Assembly (NCBI GenBank): GCA_009731375.1
Contig: BJOX01000028.1
Coordinates: 753,047-817,046 of the forward strand
Origin: Paulinella micropora
Lineage: Eukaryota; Cercozoa; Imbricatea; Euglyphida
Length of the DNA stretch: 64,000 nt
Direction: 5' to 3'
The translations under genes were made by a program, and so were the position numbers. Position 1 is the stretch's first letter. Each line of letters begins with the position of its first letter. Of this stretch, positions 40,274 through 52,812 are shown piece by piece. A model generated the notes under the pieces. The model had not been told where the DNA came from. It was given only the letters and a program-made list of their open reading frames with translations, and did no database searches.

Positions 40274-43200
40274 TGCAGCAGCCGCTGGTGCCCGTACCGT
40301 CGGAGCAAGCAGCTCTGGTGCGCGCTGCACAGGACAGGCCCTTGGAGGAGGGACAGATCCACTACCTCTTGCCATATGATTGGTGGGTGTCCTTCTGTGA
40401 GCATACAAATTACATGCAAAAGCACGACATAGTGCCTGCTGCAAAGCCTTGTTCAATCGACAATTCTCCGCTGCTACCGGAGCCTTCCAAGAGGCGCAAC
40501 CAAGCTTCGAAGAATGGCACTAGGGATTCCCAAGGCAGTCAAAGCGGAGCCAAAGATATTGCACTGAATCGCTTTGTAGAGATTCGCGCAGGTTTGCAGG
40601 AGCGCGAAGATTTCATGCTCGTGAGCGAGTCGGCCTGGGCACTGCTGAGGAAGTGGTATGGTGGAGGTGTGCCCGAGATTGCTCGTCAGGTTGTTAATAT
40701 TGGAGAAGAAAAACCTGAAGGAACAAAGGCCAAGGAGGAGGACCTGTTAGTGGATGTATATCCGGTAGTCTTGCAGCTCTCCAAATGTGATTGGTCATGC
40801 GTTGTTCTGGTAGGCGCAAGTGACAGCCGTGCGCTGTGATTCAGCAGGATTTGCGGTACCACAATCCAAGCTCTCAGGCGGGCACTACTCGCGCTACCGT
40901 AAGGCCGAAAATTCTTCATTCCTTTCCTCCGTGCAAATTTGAACTGGGTCGAAGTCTAGTCTCGTTGACATGCCTTTTCGATAGAACAGTGTCGTTGAGA
41001 TTTAAATTTGCTTCAGAGTCGAAATACAGCTCGCGTGGTGTTTCCTTGTCTACACTCTACGTTTCATTCTTTTCGTCTCTTTCCTTATCCACGCTTTACA
41101 CTTGAAGTTCCATCTTTTGCTTCCTGCTTGCAGGCCTTTTGCGACCATTGCTGCCTATATTGGTGGACGAGCTGAAGCTCAGAGATCATTTTCCCCACCT
41201 GCTACCGGACCAAGCAGCTACAGGTGAATTAGAGCTGCCTGCATTATTAGCTGGGCGTGGCGAGAGCGTGAACTTTTCAACACAAAAGCAAATTTTGTTA
41301 TCATACGTTAACACGTGAAGACGTCTGCACGGTCTTGATGTCTTGCCGCATGAACATTAATGTAACGCATACCTGCGCTATCACATGGAAGACACACAGA
41401 TTTTCTCCTTTGTCAGGAGAGGGATCTGGGGCTGGGCTTGAAGGACAGGTGCGGATTTGGCGTGTTTTGCCAAGTGGGGTATGTGTCAAGCTGAAGCTTG
41501 CAGAATCGCTCGAGATGCAGAATTTTCATGGAGACAAGGTAATATGTTTTGCCCCTGACTCATATCAGTCCATATTTTGTGTAGATCAAGCTGGAGGTGG
41601 AAGTTGCTCGTACCGATGGTTCCTGGCCACGCGACGCTAAAGCCTATAAAAAAACCGCGGCTAAAGCGCTTCGCAACAGGCAAAAAGAAGAGAAAGGACA
41701 GAAACAGAAGAAAAGTGGCGAGTCTGGTCATGAAAGCAGGAATGCACAGAAGCAGAAACTCAAGCTCAAGGGCAGAAAGGGTCGCGGCTCGATATCTTCA
41801 GACCCAGAAGAGGATGCAAATGACGGCTCAGAGAGTGCAGGAAACGCTAAAGAAAAGGCCGGGTCGCCGTTCGACGGTCGCGGTTTGGTTGGCCTCAAGA
41901 ATCTCGGCAATACGTCTCGTCCTTCTTTCTTTTTATAATTTGTTTCTTTTGCTGTCCATCGACTATTTCTTAGTTCCAAGCGGGTCATGCGATTTTTCTT
42001 AGGTGCTACCTGAACTCTGCGCTACAATGCCTTTCGCACACCTCGGAGCTGACGGCTTTTTTCCGCAAAGGGCTTCATCATCGTGACATGAATCGACAGA
42101 ACCCACTCGGTTCAGGTGGCAAGATGGCGATCGCTTTCGGTGCCCTGGTCGCGCAGCTCTGGTCCAGCAGGGAGAAGAGCGCAGTGTCACCGGCGTCTTT
42201 CAAGTCTGCGCTGGGCCAGTTTGCGCGACAGTTCCAGGGTAGGCAACAGCATGACAGTCAAGAGGTGCTAGCTTTCCTTCTAGATGGTTTGCACGAAGAT
42301 CTCAATCGAGTCAAGAACAAGCCCTACGTCCCTATCCCCGATGAGGTACTAGGGCAGCCGGAGCGTGAGCAGGCTGATCAGGCATGGTCGCGTCATTTCG
42401 CACGCAACCAATCAGTGGTAGTAGATAACTTTCAGGGACTTTTCAAAAGCACAGTTGTGTGCCCTGCCCCAAGCTGTGGCCGAGTCTCAGTCACCTTTGA
42501 TCCCTTCATGTACCTGTCGCTGCCTCTGCCCACTGTGTTTGACGTAGTCATTTACGTCTTCCTTGTGCGTCCAAGTCGAGCCCGCCCTGAGCGGTTTGGA
42601 CTGCAAATTCCCAGTGATTCGCGCCTCCTGGCCCTGCGCCATCGGCTAGCTCGTCTTGCAGAGATCACTCGTCCAGAATGTCTTAGATTCGCTGAACTGG
42701 GTGAACACCGTGTTTTGGCTGAGCTCGATGACTCGGCAAAGGTATCCGAGTTGAAAGGCAAGCCACCAATCTGGGTCTTTCTGGGATGCCCCAAACCGAA
42801 TCCCCCAGTGGAGCGTTTCAAGTGCGACAAACCCAAGGCCGAAACTTCCTCGTCATTTGCAGAGTTTCGCCGATCGGGACGCAAGGCAAAGAAATTGCAA
42901 AAAAAACTGAAACAGGAAAAACAGGTCAGTGTTCAACTAGCAGATGCTGAAGAGTAACTTTTTCCTGGTTCAGGTGGCGCAGCGCTTAAAACGTCAGAAA
43001 GAAGCTGAAGAGGCTGAAGAGCAAGCACGCAGAGAGGAGGGAGGGACGATCGAAGAGGACCCCAAGGAGAGGTTTTTTTTATATTCCGCCATGGTTTGAT
43101 GGATGAATACATTCAGACATTACATCTTCAGAGCGTATGTTTTTATTTAGTCTTCAGTGAGTTAGTTTGGTGAGTCAGTTTGGTGAGTTAGTTTGGTGAG

Positions 43201-45569
43201 TTAGTTTGGTGAGTTAGTTTGGTGAGTTAGTTTGGTGGGTCAGTTTGGTGAGTTAGTTTGGTGAGTTATTTAGTTAGTTAGTCATGTTGCACTCTCTTTG
43301 CAATGTTTTGATTTAGGTTGTACTACCTGCTCTTTTGCAAGCCTAGTGCAGCGGTTGGGGAATCCGCTTGTCTCTCTGACTGTACTTCACAAGCTTCTCC
43401 ACCAGGCACAATCTCGACTGACGATTCCTCTGCCTGCAAAGAGGATGATCAATCGGAGCCCGTATCGCAAAATAAGAAGATGAAAACCAAAGCTCAGAAA
43501 AGAAACAAGCGCCCTTCCTCGTCTTTGTCAACTATTGACTCTAGGAACGACACGCCTTCTCTTGCCTTAGTTGCTTATCCACTCCCTCTTGTTGTTCCTA
43601 TTCCCGGGTCTTGCCAAGCAGCAGATCCATGTGAGAGCAAACAGAATGTTGGCAACAGGGTACTAGACGAAGAGATCTCTCTTGCCGCTTTCTACCAACT
43701 TGCTTGGCGTGCAATGAAGCCCTGGCTCTCCCAACATAAAGGAGTGGAGCACCCTGAAAAATCAAGTGCAGAGGGAGGATATGACAATTCAGAGAAAAAA
43801 ACAGATTCTAGAACATTAGAATATCAACTCAAGCTTAGAGGGAACGACGTAGGAGACGATCAAACTGGGTGGTTGCCTTTGTCGCCTTCTACGGTTGAAG
43901 CAAAAGGCGCAGCCTGCTTTCCCTTTGAGTTGCGATTGTTGGGTTCTAAGGGTCAGCGGGATTGTCTCTATTGCAGTCGTAAGAAAACAGATACCTGCAA
44001 ACCGGAGGGAAAGCTGCAGCCAAAAGAAGAAAAAGAAACAACCGGATCAGGGCCATCAGACATAGAACCAACCAGAAAAAGAAATTGTAAAGGTCATGGT
44101 TGCATGCTTGATCTGAGCATGCCTTCCTCGGACTGGTCGGCAATCTTGCGGTCTCTGCCCGATGGCACCTCACTTGTATCCGGTATTTGCACCATTCACA
44201 AGCTGACTTTGCCTTGATATTACATAAGAAGAGGCATACTAAGAATATCCAGATGTGCTTCCTCACATAAGTAACTTTTTCGATATCACATACTTACATG
44301 CACTGAATGCAGATACACAAAATATTTTTCTGGCTTATCCACAGCAGTTTGCATTTTGCACATAGATCTTATAGACCGAGGCCTTGTTTAGTTCACGCTC
44401 ACTTTGGTTCCGTATGAACAGAGCTGAACATGGAGGTCTACAGCCGTCTGCAGGTGAATCAGGACCGCCTACAGCCGTTCGATCATCCTAGTGTAGAAGA
44501 GGCGCGGCAAGCGGAGAAGAGGAACAAGCGTGGAGGACTCACCTATCATAAGTATACAAGCTTTATTTACATTAATTCTGTTCAGATCGAAGTTGGCCAC
44601 GTAGATACTCATGTGCAAGTTAGGTTCATGGCGTCCTGGTGGTTTAGGTGTTTCGCGCAGTTTACGTCTGAGGAGACTTTGGGTAAGGAAGAGGCTTGGT
44701 ATTGCCGCAACTGCAAAGACCATCGGCAGGTGGACCTCCGCAAATCAAAGCAGGATTATGATGCTTTGATTGGTGTGATCCTGCTTGATTGATGCAGGCA
44801 ATAAAGAGGATGGAGCTGTGGACTCTGCCCAACATCCTGATAGTTCATTTGAAAAGGTGTTGTTGCTCGCATGTAGCTATGGCCATAGAAAATAAATAAA
44901 GGAGATTCAGCATGCAGTTGCACCATTTGATAAGATATGTAATTGACACATGCCAGTAGACACTCAATTCTTTCTTGTTATTCAGGTTTTACCACGCGCA
45001 GTATCGTCGTGAGAAAATTACCTCTTTCGTGGATTTCCCTTTAAATAACCTTGACCTTTCTCCATGGCTCGCACCAGAAGCCCGAGCCCTAACCCAACAG
45101 ACCGCTGCGTTGAATGCAAACAGCTCCGACTCCCTGAAAAATTTTAAAGACACGTCGCAGGGAGAACAAAAAGTATTCCAGCTGGATGGTGACCACAAAA
45201 GAGAAAATCCACCCTCTCCTTCTCATCCTCTCCCAAGCCTCTCCTATCTTCCTCCTGTCTACGAGCTTTACGCGGTCTCCAACCATTACGGCGGTCCCTA
45301 GATATTCCTTTCAAAATAAGCAGCATCTGTCTTTGAATATTTTTTCCTCCAGCACGTAAAGGTCGGTTGTTATGTTTGATCCTGTCTTTGTAGGTCTGGG
45401 TGGTGGTCACTATACAGCCTATGCGCGAGAGGAGGAAGGGCAAAAGGGTGGGGATGATAAATGGTGGCACTTCAACGACTCCTCTGTCTCGGGGCCAGTC
45501 AAGTCCAGCGAAGTAGTCTCTACAGCTTCCTACCTTCTCTTCTATCGGCGCACGCTTGTCCAAAAATAG
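40274..45569 (+). CDS. Ubiquitin-specific protease (DUSP-Ubl-USP), multi-exon
   Basis: A cysteine protease that removes ubiquitin, of the USP4/11/15 layout. The first clear exon (40274-40809) holds a DUSP domain (FMLVSESAWALLRKWYGG) and VDVYPVVLQL. Exons near 41134-41223, 41417-41538 and 41585-41913 carry the Ubl part (VRIWRVLPSG). The catalytic Cys box NLGNT-CYLNSALQC is split by an intron (41914-42002). Further exons are 42003-42924, 42974-43071, from 43317, from 44421, 44648-44729, 44798-44856, 44985-45293 and 45394-45569. The His box is LGGGHYTAYAR and the third residue is in WHFNDSSVSGP. Introns are GT-AG. No breaks are seen. Exons around 40.8-41.2, 44.2 and 44.55 kb and the true 5' end are uncertain. 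Confidence 0.9.
43155..43280 (+). repeat. Minisatellite inside a USP intron
   Basis: About eight tandem copies of a 14-15-base unit GTGAGTTAGTTTG(G/T). The unit contains GTGAG, which looks like a splice donor repeated many times. Confidence 0.9.
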
Positions 45570-46738
45570 CTTGCCTTGCTAGAACTTTCACAGTCACCAT
45601 CTCCGATAGTTACCAATCACTTTTGCCAAAATATCTCTTCGGTACGACTTCTATTTTACTCTTTTTTCGTATCTATTCCTACTAGTGGTAAGTATTATAT
45701 GACTGATGATGGTACCATAATGCAAAAGCTTGAACGGGCATCACCTACTTTCGGCCAGGTTCATGTGAGAGCGCCTCGAAAATCTCTGCTTTACCGTCGT
45801 AGCTTACCTAGGGGGCGTGCTAGACCCATCCGTAAAACCCGCTTCAGCAGCGGGAACAGTACCATGTCCTTGAGGTCTCGGTCGACTCGACCTTCCTTTT
45901 CCTCTTTGAATATACCTGATGTCAACTCAAAATGATCGAGCCGCTCTTGGCCTGCAATTGGGGCATCTCTACCCGTGGCTTTGACCTTATTTTTACTCTT
46001 TCTGCCCTACGTTCTGTAATGTTAGACGTTATACAGTATCCCGCTGTTACTTTTTTTTTGTTTCCCTCCCCTCCTTTCTCTCCCTTCCTTTTCCTGATTG
46101 CTTCAGCCTTTCTTATACTTTTTTATTAGTTTTTCCATTGTTTTCTTATGATTCGCCTCTACCTTTCCAGTTCTGGTTGCTCTGCCCTTAATTGCCTTCT
46201 GTTTTTCTTTTGATTCTCGTTTCTTGCTTCTATCTTTAATTTCCTTTCTTGTTTCCTTTTCTATTTTTCCCTGCCTTTGTATGCTTACTATATATGTCTT
46301 CGTTCCCCTCTTTTTCTTCTTTTCTCTTCTCTTTTTCTTGTTTTTCTCCTCGTTCTCTCTTCGTCTCGTTTCATTTTCCTTTTCAGTTCACCTCGTCTTT
46401 TCATTACTTTCGTGTTCTTCATTTTTCTTGCTCCATCGTTTCTTCCTCTGCTTTGTCTCTCTTCTCTTCTCCTCCACTTCAGGTTTTCTTTCGTTCTCTT
46501 CTTTCGTTTCCTTTTCTTTTAGACCTTTTTTCTCACTTCGTTTGCTTCCCTCTTTTTGTCTCCGTTTTTTGGGCTCTATGAGCCACTTTAATTTTGTCTC
46601 TTTTTTATGTTTCATTGTTTCCCTTTCATTCTTCAACCCTTCGTTTTGACTCTGTAGAGTCACCTTTTATAATAACTTTCTCATGCCTCGAATTCCCACG
46701 CACTCCTACGAGTAGCAAGTTTCTCTTAAAAGGGTGAT

Positions 46739-46740
<2 letters not shown>
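45570..46740. other. T-rich intergenic DNA with a dispersed repeat
   Basis: Pyrimidine-rich, no gene supported. A segment at 45640-45700 (ACTTCTATTTTACTC followed by TATTCCTACTAGTGG) recurs at 47162-47222 and, more diverged, at 47480-47540. Confidence 0.55.
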
Positions 46741-46796
<56 letters not shown>

Positions 46797-47128
46797 TTCC
46801 TTTCTCCTTTTTCTTTTCTTCTTGCTTGTGTTTCCTCGTACCTTTTTTTTTTTTTTTTTTTTTTTTTTTTCCTNNNNNNNNNNNNNNNNNNNNNNNNNNN
46901 NNNNNNNNNNNNNNNNNNNNNNNNNNNNNNNNNNNNNNNNNNNNNNNNNNNNNNNNNNNNNNNNNNNNNNNNNNNNNNNNNNNNNNNNNNNNNNNNNNNN
47001 NNNNNNNNNNNNNNNNNNNNNNNNNNNNNNNNNNNNNNNNNNNNNNNNNNNNNNNNNNNNNNNNNNNNNNNNNNNNNNNNNNNNNNNNNNNNNNNNNNNN
47101 NTTTTTTTTTTTTTTTTTTTTTTTTTTT
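46741..47128. repeat. TA repeat, poly-T and assembly gap
   Basis: (TA)n at 46741-46796, poly-T on both sides of a gap of unknown bases at 46874-47101. The true length is unknown. Confidence 0.97.
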
Positions 47129-47699
47129 ACGCTCATGTTTTCCCCAGTTTTATATCTCTTGGTACCACTTCTATTTTACTCTTACGCTTCCCACTTATTC
47201 CTACTAGTGGCAAGTGTTATATTATTAAAAAGTTATTTCCTTTTTCTTTCATTCTCCTGTTTTTCTCTCTTTCTTTCTTTATTCATCCCTGCCTTTGTAC
47301 CCTTGCTAGTTCTTCTTTTCCCTTCTCGGCTCTTCACTTTCCCTTTTTCTTTTTCCCTCTTTTGATTTTTCTCTAACTGTTTTTCTTCTCTTTTATTTTG
47401 TTTTATCTTTTTTATTGTTGCTCTTATTTTTCTTGTCTTTTCTTTTTATGCTTCATTTTGTTTTCCGCTTTTATCTCTTTCATAGCACTTCCATTCTATC
47501 TCTTCTGCTTCCCACTCAGACTCTCTATGAGTGGGAAATATTTTATTAAAACATTGCTTGCGTAAAAAACTTCGTTCTGACTCTACTTCGTTCCCATTGA
47601 CTCTGACGAAAGCCAAGTTGTCGATAAGGACGACGGGGTAACACCCATCGAATCGCTTAGTGCGCAAGAGCCACCCCAGTAGGAGGTATAGGGAAGGAG

Positions 47700-49580
47700 A
47701 TGCGCCAAACAAGGGCCTCACATAGGAGTAAAGTGACAGGAGATAGTTGGCGAGAAGCAAGACGAGCCGGTAAAGTTTTGAAACCCTGCGAGAAAGGGGA
47801 AAGACTCAAAGTTCGTAAGCAACCCAAGCCTAGTCACTTTGTAGCTTTTGATGACGGTTTAGTTGAAAAGATGCTAGACAGTGAGATCAAGAAATATAAA
47901 GTAGAGCCTATCTATCCGCCCGGTGAACTAGAGAACGCTGAGTCGTCAGAGGAAAGCATACTAGGAGAGGATAGTAGTGAAGTTTTACTCTGCCTCACAG
48001 TACATGTGCCAAAAAGAGATAGTAGATGAAGAGCTAACCGTAAAGGAGTTGAAAGAAGATATGGATAAAGAGATTGAAGCTCTTAAGTCTTTTAACATTT
48101 ACACGTGGGTAAGCTCAAGGCAGCGAAGGAGAAAGAAAGACTGAGTGTAGAAAATAGTAAGGTTAACATGGTTACATAAAGTCAAGCTTGATGACAAAGT
48201 ACGAAAGTTTGTCAAGTCACGATTAGCTTTGAGAGGAGATATGCTAGAGCCAGGAGTTAGCGATAACACTGATCAGCTATTTGTATCATGTGCAGCTCAC
48301 CGATCACTACTTAGTTTTGTTAGCTAAGATAGTCTCTTGCCATAGTCACAAGCTATATGATATAGATTTCATTGAAAATGCTTACTTGAATGCCAGCATG
48401 AACGATCCAGTTTACGCATATGCCCCAGATGGTTTGGATAGTGAGGGACATGAAGGCATGATATTAAGAATAGATGTAGCTCTGTGCGGTGCCCCACAAG
48501 CAGGCAGACGATGGTATGAGATCTTAGCGCCAAAGTTAGAGGAGTTAGGATTTTGACTGCTAGATGCCGATCTATGTATGTTCGTTGAGAAGGACAAGCA
48601 CATAAGAGACGCAATCATTTGCATATTTCATGTAGATGATTTAATTTTCTCTGCGCCTAACGAACGCGCGTATGATGAGTTTGCGAGCCAACTGGAAAAG
48701 TTCTATCCACTAAAGCGATTGGGAGTAGCCAAAGAGTTTAAGTGGATAGAAACAGAACAGGAGGGAGGTTGCATTTTGCTACATCAGACGAGGTACCAGA
48801 AACAAATCTTGAAGAATGTAGGATATGCTGACGCACGCCCGCTAAGTACGCCTAGCGCTGAACAAGAGCTAGAACATATGTTTGAATCTACTGCCCTTAG
48901 GAAGCATTCTATTCCTAGCATAGTTGGAAAGTTACTATTCTTGACTAATATGACTAGACCAGATGCAGATCAAGCTTTGAATGTTGCTAGCGTTATGCAG
49001 ACTGTTGACGCCGGATTTACTTATGCTATGTTAGGACGAATATTTCTGTATTTGGTAAGTTCGTTCCGCGGTATTGCATTTCACGAGCCGAAATCATCGC
49101 AAGAGGCAAGAACATACCCCGGAATTACTCTATGGGCTGATGCGGCCGCATAAGGTATGTAAAACGACCGGAAAATCTCGCACTGTGTATATAGTTCTAT
49201 GGGGAGAAGACCCGGTTGCCTGGTTATCAAAGCGACTAAGCTCGAATGATGCGGAAATCTTCGCAGCAGTGGAATGTATCCGGGAAGGGTTAGCAGTGAG
49301 GCATATAGCGGAAGAATTAAGAGTAGCACAGAAAATCACATTAGAGGTATTTGAGGACGACGCACAAAGCATTTTGGCAGCAGAGAGAGGGATGTCAGGG
49401 TCACGCACGAAACATCTTCCACTCGAACTACATTTCATGCATCATGCACAACGTGATAAAAAGATAAGGTTCGTGAAGGTAGAGACTAAGAAGCAAATAG
49501 CAGATGTGCTGACGAAACACGTACCGAAAGATCAATTTGAGTACTTAATAAGAAAGTTCATGGTCACGATTAAACCATAG
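47700..49580 (+). pseudogene. Second copia fragment: linker, RT and RNase H
   Basis: A rightward copia pol remnant. RT pieces are KSRLALRGDMLEPGVSD, IDFIENAYLNASM, CGAPQAGRRWYEIL and IFHVDDLIFSAPN; RNase H pieces are VAWLSKRLSSNDAEIFAA, VFEDDAQSILAAERG and RTKHLPLELHFMHH. The frame is broken by a TGA at about 48555, by stops around 48005-48145 and by a shift near 49150. No gag, protease or integrase precedes it. The same HVDD box as in the 74-2227 copy suggests related families, but sequences differ clearly. Confidence 0.9.
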
Positions 49581-50117
49581 ACTTCATTTACAAAAAGTCC
49601 TCAAATTTCCGCTGAGTCCATTTATGATGTTGTCTTGTGTGAGTTTGTCTTTTCTTTGCAGGCGATGTCTCTATATAGGTCTTCCTACGAAGCGAGATGA
49701 TTTATCCCGTTAGTATGGACATTTACTTCGAGTGTATGTGAAGCGCGTGGCAGCCGTCACCATCGGTCACAACTGAGCGAGAGCGAAGTAGGAGGTCGAC
49801 AAGATCTAGACCAGTAACTTGGTTGAATAACTTGGATCCTATTTGTCGAGTTAAGTTGGCGATACATCAACTAATTACCGATTTAAGTACGCAAAGGTGA
49901 TTGCGCACATGGAGTGCATATTGGTTTAACATCATTACCGATATTTTGTAAGTACGTACAAACTTGTCGTCGACGTATGAGACCTTTTATATCGATTTAA
50001 TCAATTCACGAGAGTCGAGATGCAATCATGCGAGGAATTGATAATACTTATGGACTGGTACGTTAAGTTACTTGAAAGTAATCCACGACCTGTGACATTT
50101 GCACGTTTTGAGTCGCG

Positions 50118-50186
<69 letters not shown>

Positions 50187-51079
50187 TTATAAGGACGTAT
50201 TGCTCACCCTATCTAAGACGAGTATTACGCATTTATTCAATGGCACCATTGACATAGAACTAAGGGAAAGCGTTGGATAGTCAAACTTCAAGTTGGTATT
50301 AAGTCCGAGTTATGACTCATTTCTGTAAGTGGCAGTATTTTATTAAGTACTGGTCACAATTAGGAGCTACTGTTACTGGATAGTTCAAGTCAATTGTGCC
50401 CGTTACACTATTTGTTCATTGTGTACTGGACCATAACATTGAGTAGCACTTGTATTTACTCGCGCACTTAGTTCAGTTTGGTGTCTGGTAGTTCGGTTCT
50501 AAGTTGATGCCTTCGGATTAAAGTGTTTGTGTGTAACCTGATTTTTAACGGAGTCTTCCGGCGAACCGCAGTGAAAGGTGAGGTAAGTTCAGTGTGTGAC
50601 CGGTTTATACCTATCAACGGTTGGCCGGGCCAGGACAAAAAACCGCGAAAATCGGGGAATTTCTTTGCATTTTTTCCAGTCAAGATGGTGTCAAAAAAGT
50701 TGGGAAACAAGCTTTCGTTTGCTAAGGGATCTTGACATACAACAGTAAGGTTTTCAAAGATAGCTTCCTGCCGACATTTAAAATAAACCCATAACTAAGA
50801 AATATTGTTAAAACTCCACATTGAACAACTTTTTTTAAGTCGAATTTGTTCGAGTCACAGGAGAAAAAAACCTAGGAAACTACTCCTAAACTACTGTATC
50901 TTTTTCCAAACCGTTTAAATTCTGAAAGCTCACACTCAATATTACTGCTGACCAAACTATGGCGAATTATCGATAACCTTTGCCCATCAACTTTTTTCAA
51001 TAAATAAAACACAAAATTTTGAACTTGAATTTTTAAATTAAAGTTAAATTTTTTCCAATGTTTGAAACTAGTGAGCAGT
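49581..51079. other. Gene-free DNA after the copia remnant
   Basis: No gene supported. (TA)n at 50119-50182. The first ~1 kb could include the 3' LTR of the copia fragment, but no second copy exists here for comparison. Confidence 0.45.
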
Positions 51080-51356
51080 ATTGCTGTTGACATTCAAGAC
51101 AACAAAAAAAATTGATTTTTCTGTTTTGGTTGGAATTTCAGTTTTGGTTGGAATTTTGATTTTGGGTGAAAATTTGAATTTTTCAAATTAACTGCTATAT
51201 TCGTCCGCAAAATATCGTAAATTTTCGCGAAATGTTACCGTTAAATTTGAAAATTTGAATTTTTGTCACAAAAATGAAAAACTGTCACAAAAATGAAAAT
51301 CTGACACAAAAATGAAAAACTAATTTTTGTTGTTGTCTTGAATGTCAACAGCAATA
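51080..51356. repeat. Foldback element with internal direct repeats
   Basis: ATTGCTGTTGACATTCAAGA and its partner near 51334-51355 are inverted arms of about 35 bases. Inside, CACAAAAATGAAAA occurs three times in tandem, and TTTTGGTTGGAATTT twice. Confidence 0.75.
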
Positions 51357-51584
51357 GATCTCATCGTAATCTTTCCAACAAAAAAAAAAAAAAAAAAAAA
51401 AAAAACTCACAAACCAACCTGAGATAGTTTTGGTAGTTTTCTTCGCGACATCTTCTACCCCGCCCGCTACCTGTAAATACATTTATATGCATGCAAATAA
51501 TGTAGTAGTACGTATACATGCATACATAATATTTGTCTCAGTCACCATCTCATAATGTGGTTAGGTGACCGAGAAAACTATATC

Positions 51585-51655
51585 TTCGGCTCGCCAAAGC
51601 TCACGTGTTTTACGGGCTCGCCGGCCCGGCACGTGGAAATTTTGGCTAGCCGCAG
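51585..51655. repeat. GC-rich foldback element, copy 2
   Basis: Shares with 35572-35658 the core CGTGTTTT(A/G)CGGGCTCGCC followed by GGCCCGGC, and the flanking TAGCCGCA. The right arm is shortened. Confidence 0.65.
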
Positions 51656-51668
51656 CCCAATATAATAT

Positions 51669-52235
51669 TCATATACACGCATCGCGGCATAATATGATAA
51701 GCATAGCATGCACACATTCCGTTGAGGCAGCAGATCCAATGGCATCGCCTGCCTTGTTTGCAACATCTTTAGTTCCTTCAGCAGTTGCTTTGGCAACAGA
51801 TTCCACCGCGTCGCCTGCCTTGTTCGCAACATCTGCAGCTCCATTGACAGTTGTTTCGGCAGCATTTCCAATCGCGTCGCCTGCCTTGTTTGCTGCATTT
51901 GTAGCTCCATCGACAGTTGCTTTCGCAGCAGATTCGACCGCGGTGCCTGCTTGCTTTGAAGCCTCCTTAGCTCCATCAACGGTTGCTTTTGCTGCATTTT
52001 CGATCGAGTCGCCTGCCTTGTGTGCAATATCCGTAGCTTCGTTAACAGTTGCTTTCGCGGCAGATTCGACCGCGTTCCCTGCTTGGTTTGCCACGTTGGA
52101 AGCTCCATTGACTGCATTTCCGATGGCGTCGCCTGCCTTGTTTGCAGCGTTTGCAGCTCCGTCTATCGCTTTGCTTGTAACATCTACAGCTCCGTTGATA
52201 GTTGCTTTGGCGCCCGATTCAATGGCTTTGCCCGC
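51669..52235 (-). CDS. Alanine-rich LEA-like repeat exon
   Basis: The frame from 52235 down is open for ~188 codons and consists of degenerate repeats around AGDAIGNAA-KATVDGA, with AANKAGDAI, SAAKATV and DVANKAGDA recurring. The amphipathic Ala/Lys pattern is like group 3/4 late-embryogenesis-abundant proteins, which protect cells in drying or cold. A plausible 3' splice site (ATGATAG/GCGGGC) lies at 52236, so this is probably the last exon of a gene whose first exon I cannot place. The end (CVHAMLIILCRDACI) does not fit the repeat and may be read-through beyond an unseen intron. Confidence 0.55.
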   Translation of the reverse strand, partial: AGKAIESGAKATINGAVDVTSKAIDGAANAANKAGDAIGNAVNGASNVANQAGNAVESAAKATVNEATDIAHKAGDSIENAAKATVDGAKEASKQAGTAVESAAKATVDGATNAANKAGDAIGNAAETTVNGAADVANKAGDAVESVAKATAEGTKDVANKAGDAIGSAASTECVHAMLIILCRDACI

Positions 52236-52371
52236 CTATCATGTTAGTGATAGCGGGGAAAGAAAGAGTGCAGACGGGCGATAATATTATGTATGAGGAA
52301 ATACTGAGGACAGTAAGACAACGTTAACAGTGACTCAGGCAATATCGAGAGCAGAGAGGCAACGGGGCTAT

Positions 52372-52522
52372 CACATAAAAGCACGCAAGTGAAATGACCT
52401 AGGCAATTTCTCTTACTGTGGTCAACTTCCCGGCAAGTAACTTAATTTGTAAATTACTTACCGGGAAGTTAACCACATTAAGAAAAATTACCTAGGTCAT
52501 TTCACTTGCGTGCTTTTATGTG
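52372..52522. repeat. 151-bp palindromic foldback element
   Basis: CACATAAAAGCACGCAAGTG at the left pairs with CACTTGCGTGCTTTTATGTG at the right; CCTAGG and the TTCCCGG/CCGGGAA blocks also pair. The arms are about 70 bases with few mismatches and a short AT centre. No ORF: a MITE. Confidence 0.9.
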
Positions 52523-52812
52523 TATACAGGGTCGAAAGGCATCAATCAGGCGAAATGAAGGACAAAGAGGCAGCATGAAGGTAATATTGAACTTAATAAG
52601 GCAGAACTTTTATGCAAACCTGGTTTGCGATGCTTTTTGCCTCCTTCCCAGCCTTGGAGACGTACTCAGTGATCTACAAGAAAATTATATCTCTGGGAAA
52701 TTACCGCAAATACCGCAAAAAATTATGCAATTTTTTTTTTGGGACGTACGTTTTCGGGAAATCATCAGAAAAATGCCGTCGCCAAAGTTAATACTGCGAA
52801 AAATGTGGTACA
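52523..52812. other. Anonymous sequence between foldbacks
   Basis: No gene supported; open frame 52506-52817 lacks any motif. Confidence 0.5.

Noticed and set aside
40148-40432. First exon of the USP gene at 40148
   Set aside because: This frame conflicts with the DUSP frame; the DUSP exon is preceded by a splice acceptor (CTTGCAG), so the true start is in an unseen upstream exon.
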